Assembly (NCBI GenBank): GCA_031264825.1
Contig: JAISDL010000185.1
Coordinates: 1 to 8,728, forward strand
Source: Accumulibacter sp.
Lineage (GTDB): Bacteria; Pseudomonadota; Gammaproteobacteria; Burkholderiales; Rhodocyclaceae
Length of the DNA: 8,728 nucleotides
Direction of reading: 5' to 3'
Shown here: piece after piece, positions 1 to 6,129 of the stretch
Position numbering within the stretch: position 1 is the first letter of the stretch
How the letters are laid out: the number at the start of each line of letters is the position of its first letter
Notes under the pieces: generated by a model
Seen by the model: only the letters and a program-made list of their open reading frames with translations
The model's database searches: none
What the model was told of the DNA's origin: nothing
Made by a program: the position numbers and the translations under genes

Positions 1-147
1 CAGCCTCGCCTCTCGAAATTTCTCATCGACAAGGGCGCCGACCCGAAAAGCCGCGACCTGAGCGGAAAAACCCCGCTCTTCTACGCAAAAAGGAACAGCC
101 ACCCGCAGACCGCCGCGCTGTTGCAAAAAGCCGGGGGCGTTGACTGA
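1..147 (+). CDS. Ankyrin-repeat protein, C-terminal end (partial)
   Basis: Frame 1 is open from the first base of the window to TGA at 145-147 and gives 48 residues. The segment FLIDKGADPKSRDLSGKTPL (residues 7-26) fits the ankyrin consensus: the end of one repeat (a leucine-rich helix, then G-A-D-x-hairpin) followed by the G-K-T-P-L start of the next. The chain then ends with a last helix containing TAALLQKAGG, as capping ankyrin repeats often do. Ankyrin repeats bind other proteins, so the partner and cellular role cannot be read from this tail. The N-terminus, any signal peptide and the number of repeats lie outside the window. The next gene follows on the same strand after 57 bp, so the two could be co-transcribed. 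Confidence 0.8.
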   Translation, partial: QPRLSKFLIDKGADPKSRDLSGKTPLFYAKRNSHPQTAALLQKAGGVD

Positions 148-169
148 ATCTGACCGCCCTCGCGCGCGG

Positions 170-189
170 CGCGTAAAATATGCGTTTTT
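170..189 (+). terminator. Possible weak hairpin plus T-run between ankyrin and flavoprotein genes
   Basis: CGCGTA (170-175) can pair with TATGCG (179-184) around an AAA loop, with one G-T wobble, and five T residues follow at 185-189. This has the shape of a small intrinsic terminator for the ankyrin gene. The stem is short and partly AT, and the structure ends only 15 bp before the next ATG, so it may have no effect. Confidence 0.25.
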
Positions 190-204
190 GGGGAAAGAAA
201 AAAC

Positions 205-822
205 ATGAACGTCCTGCTGATCAACGGAAGTCCCCATCCCAAGGGATGCACGCACACCGCTCTTTCCGAAATCGAAAAGGTCTTGCAACGTCACAAGATA
301 GAAACGACGCGCTTTCATATCGGCAGAAAGGCGATCCACGGTTGCATCGCGTGCAGGAAATGCCAGAAAACGGGAAAATGCGTTTTCCAGGACAACGCGA
401 ACGTCTGCGCCGACCTGATACGCAAGGCCGACGCTCTCGTCGTCGGCTCTCCGGTCTACTACGCCTCGGCCAACGGCGCGCTCTGCGCTCTGCTCGACCG
501 GGTTTTTTTCTCGGCGGGACAGGATTTCAGAAACAAGCCCGCCGCTGCAATCGTCAGTTGCCGTCGTGGGGGCGCGAGCGCCGCGTTCGACCGCCTGAAC
601 AAATACTTCACGATTTCCGAAATGCCCGTGGTCTCATCGCAATACTGGAACTCCGTCCACGGCAACACCCCGGAAGAAGTCGCCCAGGACGCCGAGGGTA
701 TGCAGGTCATGCGGACGCTCGGAAGGAATATGGCCGCGCTGCTCGAAAATCTGAAGACCGGAAAGTCGAAAATCCCGTCGGAAAAGCGCGAAGCGCGCGT
801 CATGACGAATTTCATACGGTGA
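205..822 (+). CDS. Flavodoxin-fold NAD(P)H-dependent FMN reductase / iron-sulfur flavoprotein-like
   Basis: A 205-residue cytoplasmic flavodoxin-fold protein, a normal length for the NADPH-dependent FMN reductase family. The first strand, MNVLLINGSP, leads into the flavin-phosphate loop GSPHPKGCTHTAL (residues 8-20). The second FMN-contacting loop is GSPVYYASANGALCALLDR, the usual SPVYxxxxxGxLKxLLDR pattern. Between them lies HGCIACRKCQKTGKC, with cysteines at 47, 50, 53 and 59. This CX2CX2CX5C spacing resembles the compact 4Fe-4S motif of archaeal iron-sulfur flavoproteins (Isf), but many uncharacterised bacterial relatives carry it too, and a cluster is not proven. The expected activity is FMN-dependent two-electron reduction, probably with NAD(P)H; the natural substrate is unknown. 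The start at 205 is chosen because it opens directly on the flavodoxin strand. The upstream GGGGAAAG (190-197) is only a weak ribosome site. The gene is followed by a convergent minus-strand region. Confidence 0.85.
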   Translation: MNVLLINGSPHPKGCTHTALSEIEKVLQRHKIETTRFHIGRKAIHGCIACRKCQKTGKCVFQDNANVCADLIRKADALVVGSPVYYASANGALCALLDRVFFSAGQDFRNKPAAAIVSCRRGGASAAFDRLNKYFTISEMPVVSSQYWNSVHGNTPEEVAQDAEGMQVMRTLGRNMAALLENLKTGKSKIPSEKREARVMTNFIR

Positions 823-885
823 AGGAAGCGGGCAAGCGGTTTGGAACACGAACCCGCCCTTGCGTACGGAAGAAGAAAGGTCAAC

Positions 886-1023
886 TCACACCGGGTGCGT
901 TTTCAACCATTCTCGCATGGTGTCATTGACCCGCGTCTGCCAACCTTGACCCGTGGCTTTCAGATGGAGAAGCACATCCAGGTCGAAACGGGTCGTCGTT
1001 GGTGTTTTCCGCGCGCACGTTTT
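886..1023 (-). pseudogene. C-terminal remnant of a BrnA-like antitoxin
   Basis: Reading the minus strand from 1023 down to TGA at 886-888 gives about 45 residues. They contain TTTRFDLDVLLHLKATGQGW and then QTRVNDTMREWLKTHPV. This matches the C-terminal DNA-binding part of BrnA-family antitoxins (xRxDxDVLxxxKATGxGWQTRxNxxLRxWL), the ribbon-helix-helix half of BrnT/BrnA type II toxin-antitoxin pairs. The frame is closed upstream by TGA at 1024-1026, and no ATG, GTG or TTG lies ahead of the conserved block, so the normal N-terminal half is missing and the piece is probably untranslated. No BrnT-like toxin lies next to it: upstream on the same strand is the unrelated 252-residue gene, whose stop is 11 bp from the open segment. 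I read this as a decayed accessory module. The family call comes from motif memory; an intact gene with an undetected frameshift further upstream is the main alternative. Confidence 0.6.
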
Positions 1024-1036
1024 TCACCCACCGCGT

Positions 1037-1795
1037 TCATTTTCCGAACAGACGGCTGAAAAATCCCTTTTTCGGCTTGTCTTCCGATTCGCCGTTCGCT
1101 TGACCGGCCTTGCTCATTTCAATTGCCTCGGCAATCTGTCGAGCGGCGATCTCGCTGTAAAGCAAGGGGCCTTCGGTATCGCAATGATAGAGATTGGAAT
1201 ACGAGACCGAAGCATTGAGGTCGAGCGGATTCGGCTCGACGACCTCGGTCGCTTCGAGGATGCCAAAGCCCCCGTCCTTTGCAAAATTCAGCGCTTTCAA
1301 AAAGACGGCGATATTCCCTTCGGAAAAAACTCCGTCGAGCGCCGCCTTGAGCGTTTCGTCCTTTTCATAGTCCTCGATCAAGGGAGCGACCTGTTCGGGC
1401 GGAATATAGACGCCGCCGCAATAGTTTTCGATGATTTGGTCATGAACGCGCATCCCAGGCTCGCGCCCGAGGATGTCCTTCCACGGCTTGAGGTATTTTT
1501 TGTATTCGGGTTTTTGCTCGATCAGGAAAGTAAACGCGCTCCCCCTCGTATAGAAATAGGTCCGAAAAAAACCCTGGACGACGGCGACGCGGAACGAGTG
1601 CGTCACGTCGAAGACCTCGGACGCGTCGATTTCGCGCCCTGAACGTATGACCTCCCTGTATTTTTCCCGATAAAAATCGTCGATGTCATGCTCGCGCGCA
1701 AGCACGTCGATCTTTTTGTCATCGCTCATCGCGTCGAAATACCATTCGCGTATCTCGTTCTCGTTGATCGGATGAAAACTGACGTCGAATCCCAT
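1037..1795 (-). CDS. Hypothetical protein, 252 residues, soluble
   Basis: I do not recognise this protein. It starts MGFDVSFHPINENEIREWYFDAM, is rich in charged and aromatic residues (for example YREKYREV, FFRTYFY, KPEYKKYLKPW) and has no signal peptide or membrane segment, so it should be cytoplasmic. The body ends near residue 230 and is followed by a hydrophilic linker (NGESEDKPKK) and a short basic-aromatic tail, GFFSRLFGK. Tails like this occur on many unrelated bacterial proteins and can act as a peptide or membrane-surface contact, but nothing here shows that. No catalytic motif stands out. The start is well supported by AAGGAGG 4 bp upstream. It lies downstream of purL on the same strand, separated by a 226-bp repeat-filled gap, so co-transcription is doubtful. 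Coding character is convincing: an intact frame, good initiation signal and plausible composition. Confidence 0.75.
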   Translation of the reverse strand: MGFDVSFHPINENEIREWYFDAMSDDKKIDVLAREHDIDDFYREKYREVIRSGREIDASEVFDVTHSFRVAVVQGFFRTYFYTRGSAFTFLIEQKPEYKKYLKPWKDILGREPGMRVHDQIIENYCGGVYIPPEQVAPLIEDYEKDETLKAALDGVFSEGNIAVFLKALNFAKDGGFGILEATEVVEPNPLDLNASVSYSNLYHCDTEGPLLYSEIAARQIAEAIEMSKAGQANGESEDKPKKGFFSRLFGK

Positions 1796-1799
1796 AACC

Positions 1800-1806
1800 C
1801 CTCCTT
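1800..1806 (-). promoter_or_regulatory. Strong Shine-Dalgarno of the 252-residue hypothetical gene
   Basis: On the minus strand the sequence reads AAGGAGG, then GGTT, then ATG. This is a full match to the anti-Shine-Dalgarno core with a slightly short 4-bp spacer. It fixes the start codon at 1795 and is the clearest ribosome site in the window. Confidence 0.8.
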
Positions 1807-1869
1807 GTCATTCCTTTTTCAGACCGCCATACCCCGCTCTGCTCTCCCTTATTCATGCGAAGGCGGAAC

Positions 1870-1896
1870 GTTGGGCTGCGCTCCGCTTAGCCCAAC
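1870..1896. repeat. REP-like palindrome
   Basis: GTTGGGCT (1870-1877) pairs with AGCCCAAC (1889-1896), and inside it GCG (1878-1880) pairs with CGC (1884-1886) around a CTC loop, leaving two unpaired T residues. The result is an 11-bp, GC-rich stem with a 3-base loop. Palindromes of the type GTTGGGCT...AGCCCAAC are, as I recall, dispersed many times between genes in beta- and gammaproteobacterial genomes. Only one copy lies in this window, so its repetitive nature cannot be shown here. No T-run follows on either strand, so it is not a standard intrinsic terminator, though it could still protect or pause transcripts. Confidence 0.6.
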
Positions 1897-1899
1897 CTA

Positions 1900-2024
1900 T
1901 GATTCAGGGATCAGATGTCAGGGATCAGAAGAAAACCGATCGGTGTTTCAAAGTTCTTTCTCCGGCGGCAAAGCCGTCGCTAACTGATCTGATCCCTGTC
2001 ATCTGATTCCTGATCCCTGAATCA
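1900..2024. repeat. Inverted pair of degenerate 7-bp repeat arrays
   Basis: Two arrays face each other across a spacer of about 55-60 bp. The left arm on the plus strand, after a T at 1900, reads in units of seven: GATTCAG (1901-1907), GGATCAG, ATGTCAG, GGATCAG (ending 1928). The right arm on the minus strand, from 2023 down, reads GATTCAG, GGATCAG, GAATCAG, ATGACAG, GGATCAG (ending 1989), then a partial ATCAG (1984). The first 15 bases of the arms (1900-1914 and 2010-2024) are perfectly complementary; the rest pairs with one mismatch once the extra GAATCAG unit is looped out. The spacer holds the palindrome ACCGATCGGT (1935-1944) and a 7-bp stem around AAA (1963-1979). The right arm begins with the TGA stop codon of purL. 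It may act as an RNA 3'-end structure for purL, a small non-autonomous mobile element, or both. Confidence 0.8.
1963..1979. other. Small hairpin inside the spacer of the inverted arrays
   Basis: CGGCGGC (1963-1969) pairs with GCCGTCG (1973-1979) around an AAA loop, with one G-T wobble. It is GC-rich but has no T-run on the plus strand; on the minus strand the following bases are GGAGAAAG, also without a T-run. If the flanking arrays fold together, this stem would form the apical part of a long cruciform or RNA hairpin. Its role is unknown. Confidence 0.4.
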
Positions 2025-5000
2025 CCCGACCCACTTCCTCGCCGAGCGGAACATCCGCATCCACGGCGAGTCCTCGCCCCATTCGTCGGGGTGCCACGAC
2101 ATTTGCACCGTCCTGAAAACGCGCTCCGGGTGCGGCATCATGATCGTGAAGCGCCCGTCGGGCGTCGTCACCCCCGTAACGCCGTCCGGCGAGCCGTTCG
2201 GATTGTACGGGTAGGCTTCGGTCGGGCGCCCCGCGTTGTCGATGTAGCGCATCGCCACGAGCGCGGGCTCTATGCCCGAATCGAAGACGGCGCGACCTTC
2301 ACCGTGCGAGACGGCGACCGGCAGGCGGCTTCCCGCCATCCCGTCGAAAAACAGGGAAGGCGATTTTGGGAGTTCGACCATCGCAAAACGCGCTTCGAAC
2401 TGCTCGACCACGTTGCGCGTAAAGTTTGGCCAGGCTTCGGCGCCCGGTATCAGCGATTTCAACGCGCTCATCATCTGGCAGCCGTTGCAGACGCCGAGCG
2501 CAAAGCTCGTCTCACGCGCGAAAAAGGCCGAAAACTCGTCGCGCGCGCGCGGGTTGAAAAGGATCGTCCGCGCCCAGCCTTTTCCCGCGCCGAGCACGTC
2601 GCCGTAGGAAAAACCGCCGCACGCGATGACTCCGACGAAATTCGAGAGCGAAACGCGCCCGGAGAGAATGTCGCTCATGTGGACGTCGACGGCGGAAAAA
2701 CCGGCGCGGTCGAAGGCTGCGGCCATTTCCACGTGTCCGTTGACGCCCTGTTCGCGCAGGATCGCCAGCTTGGGACGCGCGCCGCGCGCGACGAAGGGCG
2801 CCGCGACGTCGGTCGCATCGAAGCTCAAGACCGCTGACAGACCGGTATCCGACGCGTCCAGAATGCGGTCGTACTCCTGTTGCGCGCATTCGGGGTTGTC
2901 GCGTAGCGATTGCATGTGGAACGACGTTTCCGACCACGCGCGCTGAAGTTCGACGCGCTTTTCGGAGAAAAGCGTCGCGCCTTTGAAAACGATGTGGAAT
3001 TCGTCGGAATCCTTCGGCGTTTCGGGGACGCCGACGGTGAAGAAATCGAGCGCCGCGCTCCGGAGGCGGGACGCGACGCGCTCGCGGTCGGCGGAGCGGA
3101 TTTGCAGAACCGCGCCGAGTTCTTCGTTGAAGAGAACGCGCAGCACACTTTCATGCGACGAGATACCGCGCGCCGCCGCGTCGATGTCGAGTTCCAGACC
3201 ACAATGCGACGCGAAGGCCATCTCGGCGAGCGCGGTGAAAAGCCCGCCGTCCGAACGGTCGTGGTAGGCCAGTACAAGACCGTCTTTTACGAGCGCCTGA
3301 ATCGCGTGAAAAAAAGCGCAAAGGCGTTCGGGGTCGTCGACGTCGGGCGCGTCGACGCCGGTCGCGCCGTAGACCTGCGCGAGCGCCGACGCGCCGATGC
3401 GGTCGCGCCCGTAGCCCAAATCGACGACGATGAGTTCGGTTTCTCCCGCGTCCAGACGCAGTTGCGGCGTCAGCGTACGGCGCGCGTCGCTCACTTTGGC
3501 GAACGCGCTGACGATCAATGAGAGCGGCGATACGACCTGCTTTTGCTCGCCGGCGTCGTTCCACGCCGTACGCATCGAGAGCGAATCCTTTCCAACCGGG
3601 ATCGATACGCCGATCCGCTGGCAGAGTTTGGAAACGGCTTCCACGGTGTCGAAGAGACGCGCGTCCTCGCCGGGGAATCCGGCGGCGGCCATCCAGTTGG
3701 CCGAAAGTTTCACGTCGCCGATCTTTTCGATCCGCGCCGCGGCGATGTTCGTCAGCGCTTCGCCAACCGCCATGCGCCCCGACGCCGGCGCGTCGAGGAC
3801 CGCGAGCGGTGTCCGCTCGCCGATCGCGAAGGCTTCGCCAAGCAGGGTGCGAAAGCCGAGGGTCGTCACCGCGACGTCGGCGACAGGCGTCTGCCAGGGG
3901 CCGACCATCTGGTCGCGCGCCGTCAGGCCGCCGACGCTGCGGTCACCGATCGTGATCAGGAAGGTCTTGTCGGACACAGCGGGAAGACGCAGTACCCGGT
4001 ACGCCGCTTCCGCAAGGTCGATGGCCGCAAGGTCGAAAGGCGTAAGGTTTGGGGACACGCGATCCGCGCGGCGTACCATGCGCGGCGGTTTGCCGAGTAG
4101 CGCGTCCATCTCCATATCGACCGGCGCGTTGCCGTAGTGCCGGTCGGTCACGCGCAAGCGTCTGTCGCTTTGCGCGACGCCGACGACGGTAAACGGGCAG
4201 CGCTCGCGCGCGCAGATTTCCCGGAACTCCGGCAAGCGCGAAGGCGGTATCGCAAGGACGTAACGCTCCTGCGCTTCGTTGCACCAGACTTCGAGCGGCG
4301 ACATGCCGGGTTCTTCGGTTTTTATTTCGCGCAGTTCGAAGCTCGCGCCGCTCCCCGCGCCGTGGGCGAGTTCCGGGAACGCGTTCGAAAGCCCGCCCGC
4401 GCCGACGTCGTGAATCGAAAGGATCGGATTGCCCTCCCCCGGCTTCGAAGCGTCGCCGACCGGCGCGCCCATCTGACGGCAACGATCGATCACTTCCTGC
4501 GCGCGCCGCTGGATTTCGGGGTTACCGCGCTGGACCGAAGCAAAATCGAGGTCCGCGTCGTTGCTGCCGGTCGCCATCGAACTCGCCGCGCCGCCGCCCA
4601 GACCGATCAGCATTCCGGGGCCGCCCAACTGGATCAGCAGCGTCCCCGGCGGAAAAACCGTCGCCTTGTACGACTGGCACTCTGGAACGTTGCCGACGCC
4701 GCCCGCGACCATGATCGGCTTGTGGTAGGCGCGCACAAGCGCGTCTTTGCCTCCCCCGACGCGCTGCTCGTAAGTACGGAAGTAACCCGCCAGGTTCGGG
4801 CGACCGAATTCGTTGTTGAACGCCGCCGCGCCGATCGGCCCGTCGAGCATGATTTCGAGCGCCGACGCGATGCGCGACGGGCGTCCGTACGCCGCCGTCG
4901 CGTTCTCCCACGGGCGTTCCGCGTCGGGCAAACGGAGGTTGGAAACCGAAAAACCGCAGAGGCCGGCCTTGGGTTTCGCGCCGCGCCCCGTCGACCCTTC

Positions 5001-5954
5001 GTCGCGGATTTCGCCGCCGGAACCCGTCGCCGCGCCGGGGAAGGGCGAAATCGCCGTCGGGTGATTATGCGTTTCAACCTTCGCCAGGATATGCGTCGTC
5101 TCGTCACTCCAGCCATAGACGCCGTTTTCGCGCGGATGGAAACATTCGGCCGCCGCGCCCTCGAAAACCGACGAATTGTCGGAGTAAACGACGACGTTGC
5201 CTTCGGGATGCGCCGCGTGTGTCTCACGGATCATCCCGAAGAGCGTTTCCTCGCGCGGCTCGCCGTCGACGACCCACGACGCGTTGAATATCTTGTGCCG
5301 GCAATGCTCGGAATTCGCCTGCGCGAACATCATCAGTTCGACGTCGGTCGGATTGCGCTTCGCGCGCGTGCTGAAAACGTCGACGAGGTAATCGATTTCG
5401 TCTTCCGACAGCGCAAGCCCTAGGCGCGTGTTCGCGTCCACGAGCGAAGCGCGCCCACCCGAAACGACGTCGATCGAGCGCATCGGCGTCGGCGAAAAAT
5501 GCCGGAAAAGCGCTTCGGCGTCTTCAAAACGACCGAGGACCGTCTCGGTCATCCGGTCGTGGAGAATCGACGCGGCGCGTTGCCGCGTTTCACCCGCCGT
5601 GCCTTCAATACGGTAGGCGACACCGCGCTCGATGCGTTCGACGGCATCGATCCCGCAGTTCCATGCGATGTCGGTCGCTTTGGACGACCATGGCGAGATT
5701 GTCCCGATCCTCGGGACAACCCAGAACAGCTCGCCGGATTCGGGCGCCGACCCCGGGTTCTTCTCTTCTTCGAGGAGCGCCGACAACTGCGCACGCCCGC
5801 GCTCGTCGAGCGGAGACGCGAGTTTCACGATGTGCCAATAATCTGCGGAAACGACGCGCGCGTCCGGGAGCGCCGACTGGAGCCGACGCTGCAAGCCCTG
5901 AAGACGAAAAACGGAAAAAGCGGGCGCGCCGCGCAGGAAGAGAAAATCGCCCAT
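2022..5954 (-). CDS. purL: Phosphoribosylformylglycinamidine synthase, large single-chain form
   Basis: PurL (EC 6.3.5.3) converts FGAR, glutamine and ATP to FGAM, the fourth step of purine synthesis, in the cytosol. The protein has 1310 residues, close to the 1295 of E. coli. Domains in order: a PurS-like N-terminus (about 1-150) with PRIGTISPWSSKATDIAWNC at 81-100; a linker with ANSEHCRHKIFNASW (213-227); the first AIRS-like synthase half with VETHNHP at 293-299, whose His296 matches the catalytic histidine of the Salmonella enzyme; a second half with VGKDSLSMRT; and a class I glutamine amidotransferase domain from about 1062. The latter has GGFSYGD (1113-1119), nucleophile Cys1156 in GVCNGCQMM, and His1275 and Glu1277 in PHPERVF. 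It is intact. The frame is open 80 codons upstream, but that stretch is unconserved and the family N-terminus is MxxFLxLRGAPA, so the start is 5954. No clear Shine-Dalgarno precedes it. The stop codon lies in a repeat array. Confidence 0.97.
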   Translation of the reverse strand: MGDFLFLRGAPAFSVFRLQGLQRRLQSALPDARVVSADYWHIVKLASPLDERGRAQLSALLEEEKNPGSAPESGELFWVVPRIGTISPWSSKATDIAWNCGIDAVERIERGVAYRIEGTAGETRQRAASILHDRMTETVLGRFEDAEALFRHFSPTPMRSIDVVSGGRASLVDANTRLGLALSEDEIDYLVDVFSTRAKRNPTDVELMMFAQANSEHCRHKIFNASWVVDGEPREETLFGMIRETHAAHPEGNVVVYSDNSSVFEGAAAECFHPRENGVYGWSDETTHILAKVETHNHPTAISPFPGAATGSGGEIRDEGSTGRGAKPKAGLCGFSVSNLRLPDAERPWENATAAYGRPSRIASALEIMLDGPIGAAAFNNEFGRPNLAGYFRTYEQRVGGGKDALVRAYHKPIMVAGGVGNVPECQSYKATVFPPGTLLIQLGGPGMLIGLGGGAASSMATGSNDADLDFASVQRGNPEIQRRAQEVIDRCRQMGAPVGDASKPGEGNPILSIHDVGAGGLSNAFPELAHGAGSGASFELREIKTEEPGMSPLEVWCNEAQERYVLAIPPSRLPEFREICARERCPFTVVGVAQSDRRLRVTDRHYGNAPVDMEMDALLGKPPRMVRRADRVSPNLTPFDLAAIDLAEAAYRVLRLPAVSDKTFLITIGDRSVGGLTARDQMVGPWQTPVADVAVTTLGFRTLLGEAFAIGERTPLAVLDAPASGRMAVGEALTNIAAARIEKIGDVKLSANWMAAAGFPGEDARLFDTVEAVSKLCQRIGVSIPVGKDSLSMRTAWNDAGEQKQVVSPLSLIVSAFAKVSDARRTLTPQLRLDAGETELIVVDLGYGRDRIGASALAQVYGATGVDAPDVDDPERLCAFFHAIQALVKDGLVLAYHDRSDGGLFTALAEMAFASHCGLELDIDAAARGISSHESVLRVLFNEELGAVLQIRSADRERVASRLRSAALDFFTVGVPETPKDSDEFHIVFKGATLFSEKRVELQRAWSETSFHMQSLRDNPECAQQEYDRILDASDTGLSAVLSFDATDVAAPFVARGARPKLAILREQGVNGHVEMAAAFDRAGFSAVDVHMSDILSGRVSLSNFVGVIACGGFSYGDVLGAGKGWARTILFNPRARDEFSAFFARETSFALGVCNGCQMMSALKSLIPGAEAWPNFTRNVVEQFEARFAMVELPKSPSLFFDGMAGSRLPVAVSHGEGRAVFDSGIEPALVAMRYIDNAGRPTEAYPYNPNGSPDGVTGVTTPDGRFTIMMPHPERVFRTVQMSWHPDEWGEDSPWMRMFRSARKWVG

Positions 5955-5985
5955 GATCGAAAGGCCACGGAAAAAACAATCGGTT

Positions 5986-5991
5986 ATTATA
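5986..5991 (-). promoter_or_regulatory. Candidate -10 box for purL
   Basis: The minus strand reads GGCTATAATAACC here, an exact TATAAT. Its downstream end is 31 bp from the purL ATG, giving a leader of about 25 nt if transcription begins some 7 bp after it. No good -35 hexamer is present at 16-18 bp, so an activator or a weak sigma-70 promoter is implied. I did not find a PurR-like operator that I would defend. The box lies in the 175-bp region between divergent genes, and no equally good box faces the DUF262 gene. Confidence 0.45.
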
Positions 5992-6118
5992 GCCGAACGA
6001 CCTTCGTCCGCCGGCGTGTAGAAAAAGCTCACCGGCAAAAGCGCCGATGGGAAGCGCAGGGAAAGCGCGCTAAACTCCAAGGGGAGATTCTCGCACGGCG
6101 GGGATGGAATCAGCGCAA

Positions 6119-6124
6119 AAGGAA
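6119..6124 (+). promoter_or_regulatory. Shine-Dalgarno of the DUF262-DUF1524 gene
   Basis: AAGGAA lies 5 bp before the ATG at 6130, with ACGCA as the spacer. It supports that ATG as the start, ahead of the conserved N-terminal block. Confidence 0.6.
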
Positions 6125-6129
6125 ACGCA

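Noticed and set aside
140..150. 11-bp TTGACTGAATC shared with 7867-7877, both after gene ends
   Set aside because: Several 11-bp matches are expected by chance in a window this size, and the flanks do not match.
828..862. Hairpin terminator after the flavoprotein gene (GCGGG...CCCGC, CAAG...CTTG)
   Set aside because: Only short, broken stems with a 20-bp loop and no T-run on either strand.
180..929. 249-codon plus-strand frame overlapping the flavoprotein
   Set aside because: Arg/Gly/Pro-rich shadow of the real flavodoxin-fold gene in another frame; no recognisable motifs.
953..1642. 229-codon plus-strand frame opposite the hypothetical gene
   Set aside because: The opposite strand has a far better ribosome site and a more natural composition; this frame is its antisense shadow.
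1900..2024. CRISPR array from the repeated GGATCAG units
   Set aside because: The units are 7 bp, contiguous and arranged as inverted arms with no spacers of regular length; no cas genes are present.
2091..5423. Long antisense and alternate-frame open frames within purL, some over 200 codons on the plus strand
   Set aside because: They are rich in Arg and Ala with no domain logic, as expected from the complement of a GC-rich gene; purL itself is intact and fully conserved across the same span.
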